Shown: positions 51,929 to 60,239 of the stretch, piece by piece | Position numbering within the stretch: position 1 is the stretch's first letter | Layout of the letters: every line of letters begins with the position of its first letter | NCBI RefSeq assembly: GCF_004792695.1 | Contig: NZ_SRXU01000001.1 | Coordinates: 930,001-994,000, forward strand | Reading direction: 5' to 3' | From: Sphingomonas naasensis | Lineage (GTDB): Bacteria > Pseudomonadota > Alphaproteobacteria > Sphingomonadales > Sphingomonadaceae | DNA: 64,000 nucleotides | Notes under the pieces: generated by a model | What the model was told of the DNA's origin: nothing | What the model saw: only the letters and a program-made list of their open reading frames with translations | The model's database searches: none | Position numbers and translations under genes: made by a program

Positions 51929-53320
51929 TCAATAGGCGTTCTTGTGCGTCAGCACCTGCGCGGTCATCGCGAGGATGCCGATGTCGCGCATCAGGCTCCA
52001 CCCCTGGAGATATTCGAGGTCGGCCTCGAGCCGATTGACGATGTCGCGGCGATGCTCGGTCGCGCCGCGGAAGCCGCGGACCTGCGCGAGACCGGTGATG
52101 CCCGGCTTGAGCGCATGACGGTGCCAATATTGGCGGTCGACGCGCCAGAACAGCTCGTCGCCGGCAAGCGAGCCGAGCGCGTGCGGGCGCGGCCCGACAA
52201 GGCTCATCTCGCCGAGCAGCACGTTGATCAGCTGCGGCAGTTCGTCGATGCTCGTCCGCCGGATCAGCCGGCCGATCCGCGTGATCCGATCATCGTCGCG
52301 GCTCGCCGAGCGCGTGCCGTCCGAGTCGCTCGTCTCGACGCGCATGCTGCGGAATTTGAGGATGTGGAAGATGCGGTTGCCGCGCCCCATCCGCTCCTGA
52401 CGGAAGAAGACCGGACCCGGAGAATCGAGGCGAATGGCGAGCGCCACCGCGACCATCAGCGGCAGCAGCATGATCAGCACCGGCACGGTCAGCGCGATGT
52501 CGAGCGCGCGCTTCTTGGCGCGGTCGGCGAGGCTGAGCGGCCCGCGCGAGACGACGACGGTGGTGGCGCCGCTCAGCTGGTGCACGGCCAGCGGGCCGAG
52601 CTCGCCGATCTCGGGGACGATGATCTCGCCCTGGATGTTGGCACCCTTGAGCACCTGCGCCCATTCGACCTTGCGCTCGGGCGCGCAGCTGATGACGACG
52701 CGGTCATAATGCCGCAGCAAGGTGCCGAGCCGGTTGAGCATATAGGGGTCGTCGAGGTCCGAGCGCAGCGCCGCGACGCCGGCATCGACGATGTCGCTGC
52801 CCAGATAGGCGTCGGGCACGTTGCCGCCGTCGACGATCACCAGCTCGGTGTGGAGCTGGCTGCCATAGAGGCGCTGGACGAGGTGGCAGATCAGAATGCG
52901 CTGACTGAGGATCAGCACCACGGTCGAGATGATGCCGAGCGAAAGCGCGAACCGCGGCATCCGGCCGGTCACCTTGAGCGAGAACACCACGAGCAGGAAG
53001 AGCAGCAGCGTCGCCGCGATCGAGACCAGCGCTTGGCGGCAGCTCGTCACGCCGCTGGTCAGGCTCTTGCTGGCATAGGCCTCGTTCTGGAAAGCGATGC
53101 CCACGAAGACGAGGATCGCGCCGAGCATCGAGGTCCAGACATTGCCCGAGATCGTGCCGGGCTGCTCGACGCTGAGGCCGACCGCGAAGCCGATGAAGAG
53201 CGCCAGCGCATCGGCGCCGATCAGCGCGAGGCACAACCATATCTTGGCGCTTCGCCTCGCTGCCGAGACGAACGGCGTTCGACTCGGATAGCCGCGGATC
53301 GCGAGGTCAATCTTTGACAT
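51929..53320 (-). CDS. Undecaprenyl-phosphate priming glycosyltransferase (WcaJ/GelB-like)
   Basis: This 463-residue protein has four or five N-terminal membrane segments and a cytoplasmic polyprenyl glycosylphosphotransferase domain. Domain landmarks are KKRALDIALTVPVLIMLLPL (re-entrant membrane helix), IRLDSPGPVFFRQERMGRG, FHILKFRSMR, RTSIDELPQLINVLLGEMSL and VGPRPHA. These enzymes load the first sugar phosphate (glucose or galactose) on undecaprenyl phosphate and start repeat-unit synthesis. The start at 53320 matches the beginning of the homologous protein; the frame extends upstream but is not supported. It is flanked by the two small paralogous membrane-protein genes. Confidence 0.93.
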   Translation of the reverse strand: MSKIDLAIRGYPSRTPFVSAARRSAKIWLCLALIGADALALFIGFAVGLSVEQPGTISGNVWTSMLGAILVFVGIAFQNEAYASKSLTSGVTSCRQALVSIAATLLLFLLVVFSLKVTGRMPRFALSLGIISTVVLILSQRILICHLVQRLYGSQLHTELVIVDGGNVPDAYLGSDIVDAGVAALRSDLDDPYMLNRLGTLLRHYDRVVISCAPERKVEWAQVLKGANIQGEIIVPEIGELGPLAVHQLSGATTVVVSRGPLSLADRAKKRALDIALTVPVLIMLLPLMVAVALAIRLDSPGPVFFRQERMGRGNRIFHILKFRSMRVETSDSDGTRSASRDDDRITRIGRLIRRTSIDELPQLINVLLGEMSLVGPRPHALGSLAGDELFWRVDRQYWHRHALKPGITGLAQVRGFRGATEHRRDIVNRLEADLEYLQGWSLMRDIGILAMTAQVLTHKNAY

Positions 53321-53495
53321 GCGACACCCGATACTCCCTGACGCAACACACCCTTTGCGGGCCAGCAATTCCACGTACTGATAAACGCGTAGAACTTGCT
53401 GCGGCGCAGCAGGGCCATATGCATCCGGCGAAGGCAAGCGGGCGGCGGCGAACCAGGGGACTTTTCGGGACGACCCGTGCCCGGAGCGAGATCAT

Positions 53496-53513
53496 CGATA
53501 CGTTCGCGTATCG
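53496..53513. promoter_or_regulatory. Perfect inverted repeat upstream of the priming transferase
   Basis: CGATACG (53496-53502), a TTCG loop, then CGTATCG (53507-53513) form a short palindrome about 175 nt upstream of the priming-transferase start, in a 268-nt gap that otherwise holds no gene. It could be an operator or an RNA hairpin; nothing in the sequence decides which. Confidence 0.35.
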
Positions 53514-53588
53514 GAAGTTTTCAGCGCGTCTTGCGATCCGCTCCTGTCGTCGCGCCGGTCGGCCAGGCGCGGGAGTCGCGGGTCTTGG

Positions 53589-53816
53589 CTATTTGATCAA
53601 CCACCATGCGATTCCGCCCAGCGCGAGGACGAACACGGCGGGCCCGGCGAGTCGCGAGACGAGCTGGATGCCGCGTTCGGCGCGCTCGGCCGGGAACGCC
53701 GGCAGACGGCCCTCAGGGCGCGCCGGCTCGACGTTTTCGCTTCGACCAACTTCGTGCGGGGGCGCCGATACATGCGCTCCAGACGAGGTCCATGGCCCGC
53801 CCGATCCTTCAGACAT
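53589..53816 (-). CDS. Small tail-anchored membrane protein (unknown), copy B
   Basis: This 75-residue protein has a long polar, proline-rich N-terminus and a single C-terminal hydrophobic helix (AGPAVFVLALGGIAWWLIK). AGAGGA lies about 4 nt before the ATG. The segment ERGIQLVSRLAGPAVFVLAL matches the same region of copy A at 51624-51821 with conserved Q, SR, AG, FV and ALG positions. It is the first gene of the minus-strand EPS region and faces the ABC-F gene on the plus strand. No function is known. Confidence 0.65.
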   Translation of the reverse strand: MSEGSGGPWTSSGAHVSAPPHEVGRSENVEPARPEGRLPAFPAERAERGIQLVSRLAGPAVFVLALGGIAWWLIK

Positions 53817-53830
53817 CGCATCCTCTCATA

Positions 53831-53857
53831 CGGAACGCCCTTAGGGGTTTCGTTCCG
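53831..53857. promoter_or_regulatory. Palindrome in the divergent gap upstream of copy B
   Basis: CGGAACG (53831-53837) and CGTTCCG (53851-53857) are perfect inverted repeats with a 13-nt spacer that itself contains CCC/GGG. It lies 15 nt upstream of the copy B start and about 150 nt before the ABC-F leader. It may be a dimeric regulator site. Confidence 0.4.
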
Positions 53858-54001
53858 GGAATGCGACTGTACCGCATCAGGGCAACGCTTTCGAGCGCAA
53901 TCCACGCGGGCGCCTCCGCCGTATCGGCATGCTCGCGCCGCTCGACTTGACCCGCGAATGCCCCGCACCTACCTCCGGCCTCAACGCAGGAGTACGCGAC
54001 G

Positions 54002-54106
54002 ATGGACCTCACCTTGACTGCAATGCCCACCCGCCTTGCCGCCAAGGAAAGCTCTGCCCATGTCCGCTTCGATCTCCGTTTCCCATCTCGCCTGGTCCAC
54101 GCCTGA
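54002..54106 (+). CDS. Short upstream ORF, possible leader peptide of the ABC-F gene
   Basis: An ATG at 54002 follows AGGAG with ideal 9-nt spacing and encodes 34 residues (MDLTLTAMPTRLAAKESSAH...), ending at TGA 54104-54106. It overlaps the first codons of the ABC-F gene in another frame. Its ribosome binding site is stronger than that of the main gene (AAGGA 11 nt away). Several antibiotic-resistance ABC-F genes are controlled by translated leaders, so this may be one. Coding by chance in GC-rich DNA is the alternative. Confidence 0.4.
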   Translation: MDLTLTAMPTRLAAKESSAHVRFDLRFPSRLVHA

Positions 54107-55667
54107 CGGACACCGTGTCCTCGACGACCTGACCCTCGACTTCGCCGGCGCCGAGCGCACCGGACTGACGGGACGGAACGGCGTCGGCAAATCGACCTTG
54201 CTCAAGCTTCTGGCGGGCCAGCTCGCGCCGGCGCGGGGCACCATCCACGTTCAAGGCACGGTGGCTGCGTTGCGGCAGACCGTTCAGGTCGCGCCTGACG
54301 AAACCCTGTCCGATCTGCTCGGCATCCGCGAGGCGCTCGCCATCCTGCGCCGGGCCGAGAACGGCACCGCGACGATGGACGATCTGGCCGAGGCCGACTG
54401 GACGCTGGAGCCGCGCGCGGCCGAAGCGCTCGCCGCGGCAGGCCTCGACTTTGCGCTCGAGACTCCGCTCGTCCGCCTGTCGGGCGGCCAGCGGACTCGT
54501 GCGGCGTTGGCAGGACTGGTCTTTGCTGAGCCCGATTTCCTGCTGCTGGACGAGCCAACCAACAATCTCGATCGCGAAGGGCGTGACCTTGTCCGTGCGC
54601 TGCTGGAGAATTGGCGCGCGGGCGCTGTGGTGGTCAGCCACGACCGCGCGCTGCTCGAGACGATGGATGCGATCGTCGAGCTCACCACGCTGGGCGCGCG
54701 CCGCTATGGCGGCAACTGGAGCGATTATAGCGCGCGCAAGGCGGTCGAGCGCGCCGCGGCCGAGCGCGATCTCGAGGTCGCCCGGCGACAGCGGACCGAC
54801 ATCGCGCGCAGGACGCAGCTTACCGCCGAGCGCCAGCAACGCCGCGACGCGGCGGGTGGTCGCGCGGCAGCGCGCGGCGGGATGCCCCGCATCCTGCTCG
54901 GTGCGCGGCGCGAACGCGCGGAGAATAGCGGCGCCGAAAATCGTCGACTGGCGCAGCGGCAGCTCGGCGAGGCCGATCGCGCGGTGGCCGAGGCGAAGGA
55001 CCAGATCGAGCGGGTCGAGCCGCTCTCGGTCCGGATCGCTTCGACCGGCCTCAACCCGTCGCACGAGGTGCTCACCCTCGACGAGGTGACCGCCGGATAT
55101 GCAGAAGGCGCCCCGATCCTGCGCGACCTGTCGCTGAAGATCACCGGGCCCGAGCGGATCGCAGTCACCGGCGCGAACGGCGCGGGCAAATCAACGCTGA
55201 TCCGCGTCATCACGGGCGCGCTGGCGCCCCGGTCCGGAAGCGTGACGCGGCATGGCGCATTCACCTTGCTCGACCAGCATGTCAGCATCCTGCGCCCCGG
55301 CGAGACGATCGCCGAGAACTTCATGCGGCTCAATCCCGGCGTCAGCGAGAATGATTGCCGCGCCGCGCTCGCCCGCTTCCGCTTCCGCGCCGAGGCGGCC
55401 GATCAACCGGCGGGTTCGTTGAGCGGCGGGCAGATGCTGCTCGCGGGGCTGGCGTGCATCCTCGCCAATCCCGCGCCGCCGGCGCTGCTCCTGCTCGACG
55501 AGCCGACCAACCATCTCGATCTAGAGGCGGTCGCGGCGGTCGAGGCCGGGCTGCTCGCCTATGACGGGGCGCTCCTCGTCGTCAGTCATGACGAGTGCTT
55601 CCTCGCGGCGATCGGCATCGATCGGCGCATCGCGCTGCCGCCGGACTATTGCGGGGCTAAAGTCTAG
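54060..55667 (+). CDS. ABC-F family ATP-binding protein
   Basis: This 535-residue protein has two ABC ATPase domains and no membrane segment. Domain 1 has Walker A GRNGVGKSTLLKL, signature RLSGGQRTRAALA and Walker B FLLLDEPTNNLD. Domain 2 has GANGAGKSTLIRV, SLSGGQMLLAGLA and LLLLDEPTNHLD. Between them lies an arginine-rich linker (about residues 225-335), the ribosome-contacting P-site tRNA interaction region of ABC-F proteins. These act on stalled or drug-inhibited ribosomes. The linker's very charged composition fits translation-factor or resistance-type members; which one cannot be told. The start ATG is preferred over a TTG eight codons upstream. Confidence 0.88.
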   Translation: MSASISVSHLAWSTPDGHRVLDDLTLDFAGAERTGLTGRNGVGKSTLLKLLAGQLAPARGTIHVQGTVAALRQTVQVAPDETLSDLLGIREALAILRRAENGTATMDDLAEADWTLEPRAAEALAAAGLDFALETPLVRLSGGQRTRAALAGLVFAEPDFLLLDEPTNNLDREGRDLVRALLENWRAGAVVVSHDRALLETMDAIVELTTLGARRYGGNWSDYSARKAVERAAAERDLEVARRQRTDIARRTQLTAERQQRRDAAGGRAAARGGMPRILLGARRERAENSGAENRRLAQRQLGEADRAVAEAKDQIERVEPLSVRIASTGLNPSHEVLTLDEVTAGYAEGAPILRDLSLKITGPERIAVTGANGAGKSTLIRVITGALAPRSGSVTRHGAFTLLDQHVSILRPGETIAENFMRLNPGVSENDCRAALARFRFRAEAADQPAGSLSGGQMLLAGLACILANPAPPALLLLDEPTNHLDLEAVAAVEAGLLAYDGALLVVSHDECFLAAIGIDRRIALPPDYCGAKV

Positions 55668-55686
55668 GCGGAGGCGGAAACCATTC

Positions 55687-55775
55687 TGGTACGGGTGGTC
55701 GGACTCGAACCGACAATCTGATCACTCAGAGGCGGATTTTGAATCCGCTGCGTCTACCAATTCCGCCACACCCGC
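55687..55775 (-). tRNA. tRNA-Leu (anticodon CAA)
   Basis: Read on the minus strand the gene begins GCGGGTGTGGCGGAATTGG and ends with CACCCGT, A and an encoded CCA. The anticodon stem-loop is GCGGA-TTCAAAA-TCCGC, giving CAA for leucine codon TTG. A variable arm (CTCTGAGTGATCAGA region) and the T loop GGTTCGAGTCC are present, as expected for a class II leucine tRNA. The surrounding 55668-56037 gap holds no other gene, and the 262 nt after it contain only upstream sequence of the GH18 gene. Confidence 0.95.
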
Positions 55776-56037
55776 ATCCCGTGAGACCGCCTTTGCCGCG
55801 GCGCAGAAGATGCCTCGCACGAGCCTATAGGGCGGCGCGATTCAGATTGCCATATCCCGAAATGCCACCGTGAGGGGCAAATCCGTGGATAGTTTCGCGC
55901 CGCGCGATCCGTGTTCGTCGACAGGAAATCACCCCTTCGTCGATGTCCCGTGATGGCTTTAAGTCCGGCTTAAGTATGCAAGGCCTCCCTCGCCCCGTCC
56001 GCCGGATCGACCGGCGATCCGATCGGGAGGAACAGTT

Positions 56038-57462
56038 ATGCGTTCGATCCACAGAGCCGCTCCCCGCATGCCCGCCGCCCGCGCGACGCTCGCGGCCGCG
56101 CTGGCGCTCGCCGTTAGCGGCTGCGGCGGCGGCGGAGGTGGCGGCGGCATCGTCTCGCCTGCGCCTTCGCCCAGCCCCTCCCCGTCGCCGAGCCCTTCAC
56201 CCACCCCTTCCCCCTCCCCCACTCCCTCGCCGTCACCGTCCCCGACGCCGTCGGCCACGCCTTGGGTGACCGGCTATTATGTCGGCTATTTCTGGCCGGA
56301 TTATCCGCCCGAGCAGGTCGATATGCGCGCGATGACGCACTTCGTCTTCGGCCGCGTGGCACCGGGTGGCGGGTCGCTGCCGGGGGGTGTTCCGGGTGAA
56401 CTCGTTCCTGGCGGCGGCAGCTCCCAGGATCCGCATGACCCCGAGCGCCCCGATCCCAACAAGACCGTCGAGGACTATCTGATCGGGCGCGCGCACACGG
56501 CGGGCACCAAGGCGTTGCTGATGCTGGGCGGCGACGGCGCGGACGGGATCGGATTCTACAAATCCACTGCCGACAATATCCGCCCGACCTTCGTCAAGAA
56601 CATCGTCGATTACCTCGTCGCCCATGACTATGATGGGGTCGATGTCGACTGGGAAAATTATCTCGCGGATACCCAGGAGACCCGCGATGCCAAGATCGAT
56701 CCGATCGAAGCGCGCCGCCGCCTCAAGCAGCTGATCATCGACGTTCGCGCCGCCGCCAATGCGCGCCCGCGCTATCAGGCGCCGAACACAGGCGTGCTGA
56801 TCACCTATCCGCACTATACGGTGAGCATCAACGACCTCGAACCGGGCGGCAAGGTCCAGCAATGGCAGGCCGACATCGCCAACCTCGTCGATCAGTTCAA
56901 CCTGATGAGCTATGGCATCGGCACCGCGTGGAACCAAGCGGGCTGGTCATCGTGGTTCTCCTCGCCGATCTTCGGCGCCACCGGCACCACGCCGCGCGAT
57001 CTCGACAGCAGCATCACCGCCTATGTGAAGACCGGCGTGCCGCGCGAACGCATCGGCATCGGCATCGGCTTCTACGGCATCTTCTACGGCCCGACGATCA
57101 CGGGGCCGCGCCAGGACACCGAACACAACAACATCTTCGAAACCAACGACGTCGCGCTGCGCTATTCGGAGCTGGTGCGGCTCGGCTATCTCTCGCACGG
57201 CACCTATTATTGGGACGAGATCTCGCAGGTCGGCTATCGTTCCTATCCTGGCGGCGGCTACGTCCCCGCGCTCGAGCCAAGTCTCAGCCGGGCGGGCTTT
57301 CTGAGCTACGAGGACGAAGCCTCGATCGCCGCCAAGGGCAAATGGGTGCGCGAGACCAAATTGGGCGGGGCGATCATCTGGACGGTCAATTACGGCTATC
57401 TGCCCGGCAGCAAGACCAACCCGCTGCTCACCGCGGCGAAGACCAGCTTCCTCCAGCGCTGA
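56038..57462 (+). CDS. GH18-family chitinase-like lipoprotein
   Basis: This 474-residue protein has a lipobox (LAAALALAVSGC), a glycine run and a Pro-Ser repeat linker of about 35 residues like that of the PQQ-propeller lipoprotein. A GH18 barrel follows with the catalytic motif YDGVDVDWENY (D199 to E206, DxxDxDxE) and late MSYG and VNYGYLPG strands. GH18 enzymes hydrolyse chitin or related beta-1,4-GlcNAc polymers, or endo-type glycans. Between the early strands is an unusual loop, GGGSLPGGVPGELVPGGGSS. GGGAGGAACAG precedes the ATG. The next gene is an exported lectin-like protein 31 nt downstream. Confidence 0.88.
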   Translation: MRSIHRAAPRMPAARATLAAALALAVSGCGGGGGGGGIVSPAPSPSPSPSPSPSPTPSPSPTPSPSPSPTPSATPWVTGYYVGYFWPDYPPEQVDMRAMTHFVFGRVAPGGGSLPGGVPGELVPGGGSSQDPHDPERPDPNKTVEDYLIGRAHTAGTKALLMLGGDGADGIGFYKSTADNIRPTFVKNIVDYLVAHDYDGVDVDWENYLADTQETRDAKIDPIEARRRLKQLIIDVRAAANARPRYQAPNTGVLITYPHYTVSINDLEPGGKVQQWQADIANLVDQFNLMSYGIGTAWNQAGWSSWFSSPIFGATGTTPRDLDSSITAYVKTGVPRERIGIGIGFYGIFYGPTITGPRQDTEHNNIFETNDVALRYSELVRLGYLSHGTYYWDEISQVGYRSYPGGGYVPALEPSLSRAGFLSYEDEASIAAKGKWVRETKLGGAIIWTVNYGYLPGSKTNPLLTAAKTSFLQR

Positions 57463-57493
57463 ATCGGATCGAGGCAAATTGGCAAGGAACGGC

Positions 57494-58153
57494 ATGATCG
57501 CGGGGGCCATGGCGGCATGCGCCGCAGTGGCTTTGGCCACGACGGTGGCGGTGGCGTTGCCGCTCGCGTCGGGAACGCAGAGCCCGGCGATCGAGGTTAC
57601 CCAGGCAAGCCATGCGGGCCGCAAGGCGACACGGGTGGTCGATCGCGCGGGGCTCGTCAGCGCCGAACGGCTGGTGCCGCTCCCCGGCCCGGCGTTTCAT
57701 GACGGCGTCATCGACGGCTATCTCACCGGCATGCCGACGCCGGGCAGCTCGCCCGGGGCGCGCGGCTTTGTCGGGATCGCCTTCCGCATCAACGGCGTGC
57801 CGAAGCGCTACGACGTCCTCTATGTGCGGATGACCAATGGCCGCGCGCCCGATCAGCTGCGGCGCAACCGCACGGTGCAATATGAATATGAGCCGGACTT
57901 CCCCTGGGATCGGCTGCGCGCCTCGGCGCCGGGTCAATATGAGAGCTATGCCGATGTCGCGGTCGGCCGCTGGGTGAAGTTCCGCATCGAGGTGCGCGGC
58001 GACAAGGCGCGGTTGTACCTCAACGGCAGCGACCAGCCTGCGCTCGTCGTCAACGATCTGCGCTCGGGCCCGGATGGGGCCGGTGCGGTGGCGCTGCAGA
58101 TCGGGCCCGAGACGATCGGCTATTTCTCGGATGTCCGCGTCCGGCCCGGATGA
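57494..58153 (+). CDS. Exported concanavalin-like lectin/glucanase-fold protein
   Basis: This 219-residue protein has a signal peptide (AACAAVALATTVAVALPLAS) and one beta-sandwich domain. FHDGVIDGYLTG, ARGFVGIAFRIN, YADVAVGRWVKFRIEVRG and YLNGSDQPALVVNDL are typical of LamG/3-keto-disaccharide hydrolase-type (DUF1080-like) folds. It probably binds or processes a carbohydrate; no catalytic residues can be named. The start is the ATG at 57494, which follows AAGGA at 5 nt; a TTG five codons earlier is possible. It is 31 nt after the GH18 gene and ends 3 nt from the convergent ComM gene. Confidence 0.75.
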   Translation: MIAGAMAACAAVALATTVAVALPLASGTQSPAIEVTQASHAGRKATRVVDRAGLVSAERLVPLPGPAFHDGVIDGYLTGMPTPGSSPGARGFVGIAFRINGVPKRYDVLYVRMTNGRAPDQLRRNRTVQYEYEPDFPWDRLRASAPGQYESYADVAVGRWVKFRIEVRGDKARLYLNGSDQPALVVNDLRSGPDGAGAVALQIGPETIGYFSDVRVRPG

Positions 58154-58156
58154 GCG

Positions 58157-59665
58157 TCAGCTGCGCGGAACCTGACGGCGATAGCTCAGCGCCTCTGCCA
58201 CGTGCATGCGCCCGACGCCGTCCGCGCCGGCGAGATCGGCGATCGTGCGCGCGACGCGGAGCACGCGGGTATAGCCGCGCGCGGAAAGGCGCAGCGCTTC
58301 GGCGGCCTGGGCGAGCAACTGGCTGCCGGGCGCGTCGGGCGTCGCAACCTCGGTGAGCATCTCGCCCTCCGCCTCGGCGTTCGTGCGCGCGGGGGCCCCG
58401 CAATAACGTGCTGTCTGGATTCCACGGGCAGCGGCGACGCGCGCCGCGACCTCCGCCGAGCTCTCGGACGCGGCCGGCAGCACCAGATCGGCGGCGGTGA
58501 CCGGCTGGACCTCGACGTGCAGGTCGATGCGATCCAGCAGCGGCCCCGAGACCTTGGCCTGATAGTCGGCGGCGCAGCGCGGGGCGCGAGCGCAGGCGAG
58601 CGCGGGATCGCCGAGATGGCCGCAGCGGCACGGGTTCATCGCCGCGATCAGCTGGACGCGCGCGGGAAAGGTGACATGGGCATTGGCGCGCGCGACGCTG
58701 ACCACGCCAGCCTCGAGCGGCTGGCGCAGCGAATCGAGCACCGCGCGCTGGAACTCGGGAAGCTCGTCGAGAAACAGCACGCCGAGATGCGCGAGGCTGA
58801 CCTCGCCGGGCTTGACCCGCAGCCCACCCCCGGTGAGCGCCGCCATCGACGCCGAATGATGCGGGCTGCGGAACGGCCGGGTGCGCGTCAGCTGACCGCT
58901 CGACAACGTCCCGGCGACCGAGGCCACCATCGAGACTTCGAGCGCCTCGGCGGCGTCGAGCGGCGGCAGGATGCCTGGTAGGCACGACGCGAGCAGCGAT
59001 TTGCCCGCGCCCGGCGGCCCGACCATGATCATGTTGTGCCCGCCCGCCGCGGCGATCTCTAGCGCGCGCTTCGCCGTCTCCTGCCCCTTCACCTGCGCGA
59101 GATCGGGGCCGTACCCTGCCGCCTCGATCTCGCCCGCCGGCGCGGCAGGGAGCAGCTGGTTGCCCTTGAAGTGATTGAGCAGCCCGATCAGATCGGGCGC
59201 GGCGACCACTTCGACCGATCCGGCCCACGCCGCTTCAGGGCCCTGCGCCACCGGACAGACCAGCCCCTTGCCGGTCTCCGAAGCGTGCAGCGCGGCGAGC
59301 AGCACGCCCGGCGACGGCGCGATTCGTCCGTCGAGGCCGAGCTCGCCCACGACGACATAGCCCGACAGCGTCTCGGCATCGGCGACGCCCATCGCCGCGA
59401 GCAGCGCGAGTGCGATCGGCAGATCGAAATGCGCGCCTTCCTTGGGCAGGTCGGCAGGCGACAGATTGAGGATGATCCGCTTGGGCGGCAGCGCGAGCCC
59501 GATTGCGGCGATCGCGGCGCGGACGCGTTCGCGGCTTTCGGCCACGGCCTTGTCGGGCAATCCGACGACGACGAAGCTCGGCAGCCCGGCGACGAGGTTG
59601 CACTGGACTTCGACCGCGCGCGCTTCGAGCCCCAGATAGGCCACCGTCGAAACGCTCGCGATCAT
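58157..59665 (-). CDS. comM: ComM/YifB-family Mg-chelatase-like ATPase
   Basis: This 502-residue protein has an N-terminal Lon-like ribosomal S5 fold (VVVGLPDKAVAESRERVRAA; NLSPADLPKEGAHFDLP), a Mg-chelatase AAA domain with Walker A GPPGAGKSLLASCLPG, Walker B VLFLDELPEF, a cysteine-containing loop PCRCGHLGDP and a C-terminal helical domain. ComM is a hexameric helicase that helps branch migration during natural transformation. The longer frame upstream is arginine-rich and overlaps nothing recognisable; the ATG at 59665 is preceded by GGGGAGGG. Confidence 0.93.
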   Translation of the reverse strand: MIASVSTVAYLGLEARAVEVQCNLVAGLPSFVVVGLPDKAVAESRERVRAAIAAIGLALPPKRIILNLSPADLPKEGAHFDLPIALALLAAMGVADAETLSGYVVVGELGLDGRIAPSPGVLLAALHASETGKGLVCPVAQGPEAAWAGSVEVVAAPDLIGLLNHFKGNQLLPAAPAGEIEAAGYGPDLAQVKGQETAKRALEIAAAGGHNMIMVGPPGAGKSLLASCLPGILPPLDAAEALEVSMVASVAGTLSSGQLTRTRPFRSPHHSASMAALTGGGLRVKPGEVSLAHLGVLFLDELPEFQRAVLDSLRQPLEAGVVSVARANAHVTFPARVQLIAAMNPCRCGHLGDPALACARAPRCAADYQAKVSGPLLDRIDLHVEVQPVTAADLVLPAASESSAEVAARVAAARGIQTARYCGAPARTNAEAEGEMLTEVATPDAPGSQLLAQAAEALRLSARGYTRVLRVARTIADLAGADGVGRMHVAEALSYRRQVPRS

Positions 59666-59829
59666 GCGCCGCCCTCCCCAGCGCCTGTTCTTACCGGCTT
59701 TCGTCCGCGATGGAACCGAACTCCTCCGAAACGGCGAGATCGGCGACTCGCGCCCGCGCCGCGACGAAGACCTGCACAATCGGGCAAGGGATACTTGGCA
59801 GCGGCGCACGGCAACCCCACATCGGTGTC

Positions 59830-60159
59830 ATGGCGAACTCAAACACCCGCCCCCATCTCGTCCGCACCGCACTGGTCGTGCTCGGATTTGCGATCATGGC
59901 GGCGTCGCCGCTGGTCGGAATCATCCCCGGCCCCGGCGGGATCCTCGTCTTCGCGCTCGGGCTGGTGCTGGTGCTCAAGAACGCGACCTGGGCCCGCCGC
60001 CATTTCGCGCGACTCAAGCGGCGCTGGCCGCGTTTCGGCCATTACAGCGACATGGCGCTGCGCCGGCGCAGCTTCCGCCGACGCCAGGAACGTGCCAAGG
60101 AGATGGCGCTGGCCGAGGCCGAAGCGCGCGTTCTCGGCTTTCCCGCAGACCCGCGTTGA
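59830..60159 (+). CDS. PGPGW-motif small membrane protein
   Basis: This 109-residue protein has two closely spaced hydrophobic segments separated by the PGPG turn: LGFAIMAASPLVGIIPGPGG followed by ILVFALGLVLVLKN. A strongly basic, arginine-rich tail follows. The pattern fits the PGPGW family of unknown function. It is bounded upstream by a 164-nt gap without recognisable gene and downstream by an intrinsic terminator, so it is probably monocistronic. Confidence 0.8.
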   Translation: MANSNTRPHLVRTALVVLGFAIMAASPLVGIIPGPGGILVFALGLVLVLKNATWARRHFARLKRRWPRFGHYSDMALRRRSFRRRQERAKEMALAEAEARVLGFPADPR

Positions 60160-60196
60160 CTTGGGGCCTCGAGCTGCGTATGGGCACCCGACACGC

Positions 60197-60220
60197 GGCC
60201 GCCCCTGTGGCGGCCCTTTT
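60197..60220 (+). terminator. Intrinsic terminator between the PGPGW gene and rpmH
   Basis: GGCCGCC (60197-60203), loop CCTGT and GGCGGCC (60209-60215) are followed by CTTTT. The stem is perfect although the T run is short. Confidence 0.75.
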
Positions 60221-60239
60221 ACGTTCCAGATTACCGAGG

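Noticed and set aside
53831..53857. EcfG-type stress promoter (GGAAC...CGTT)
   Set aside because: The spacer is 14 nt in both directions rather than the usual 16-17, so it is reported only as a palindrome.
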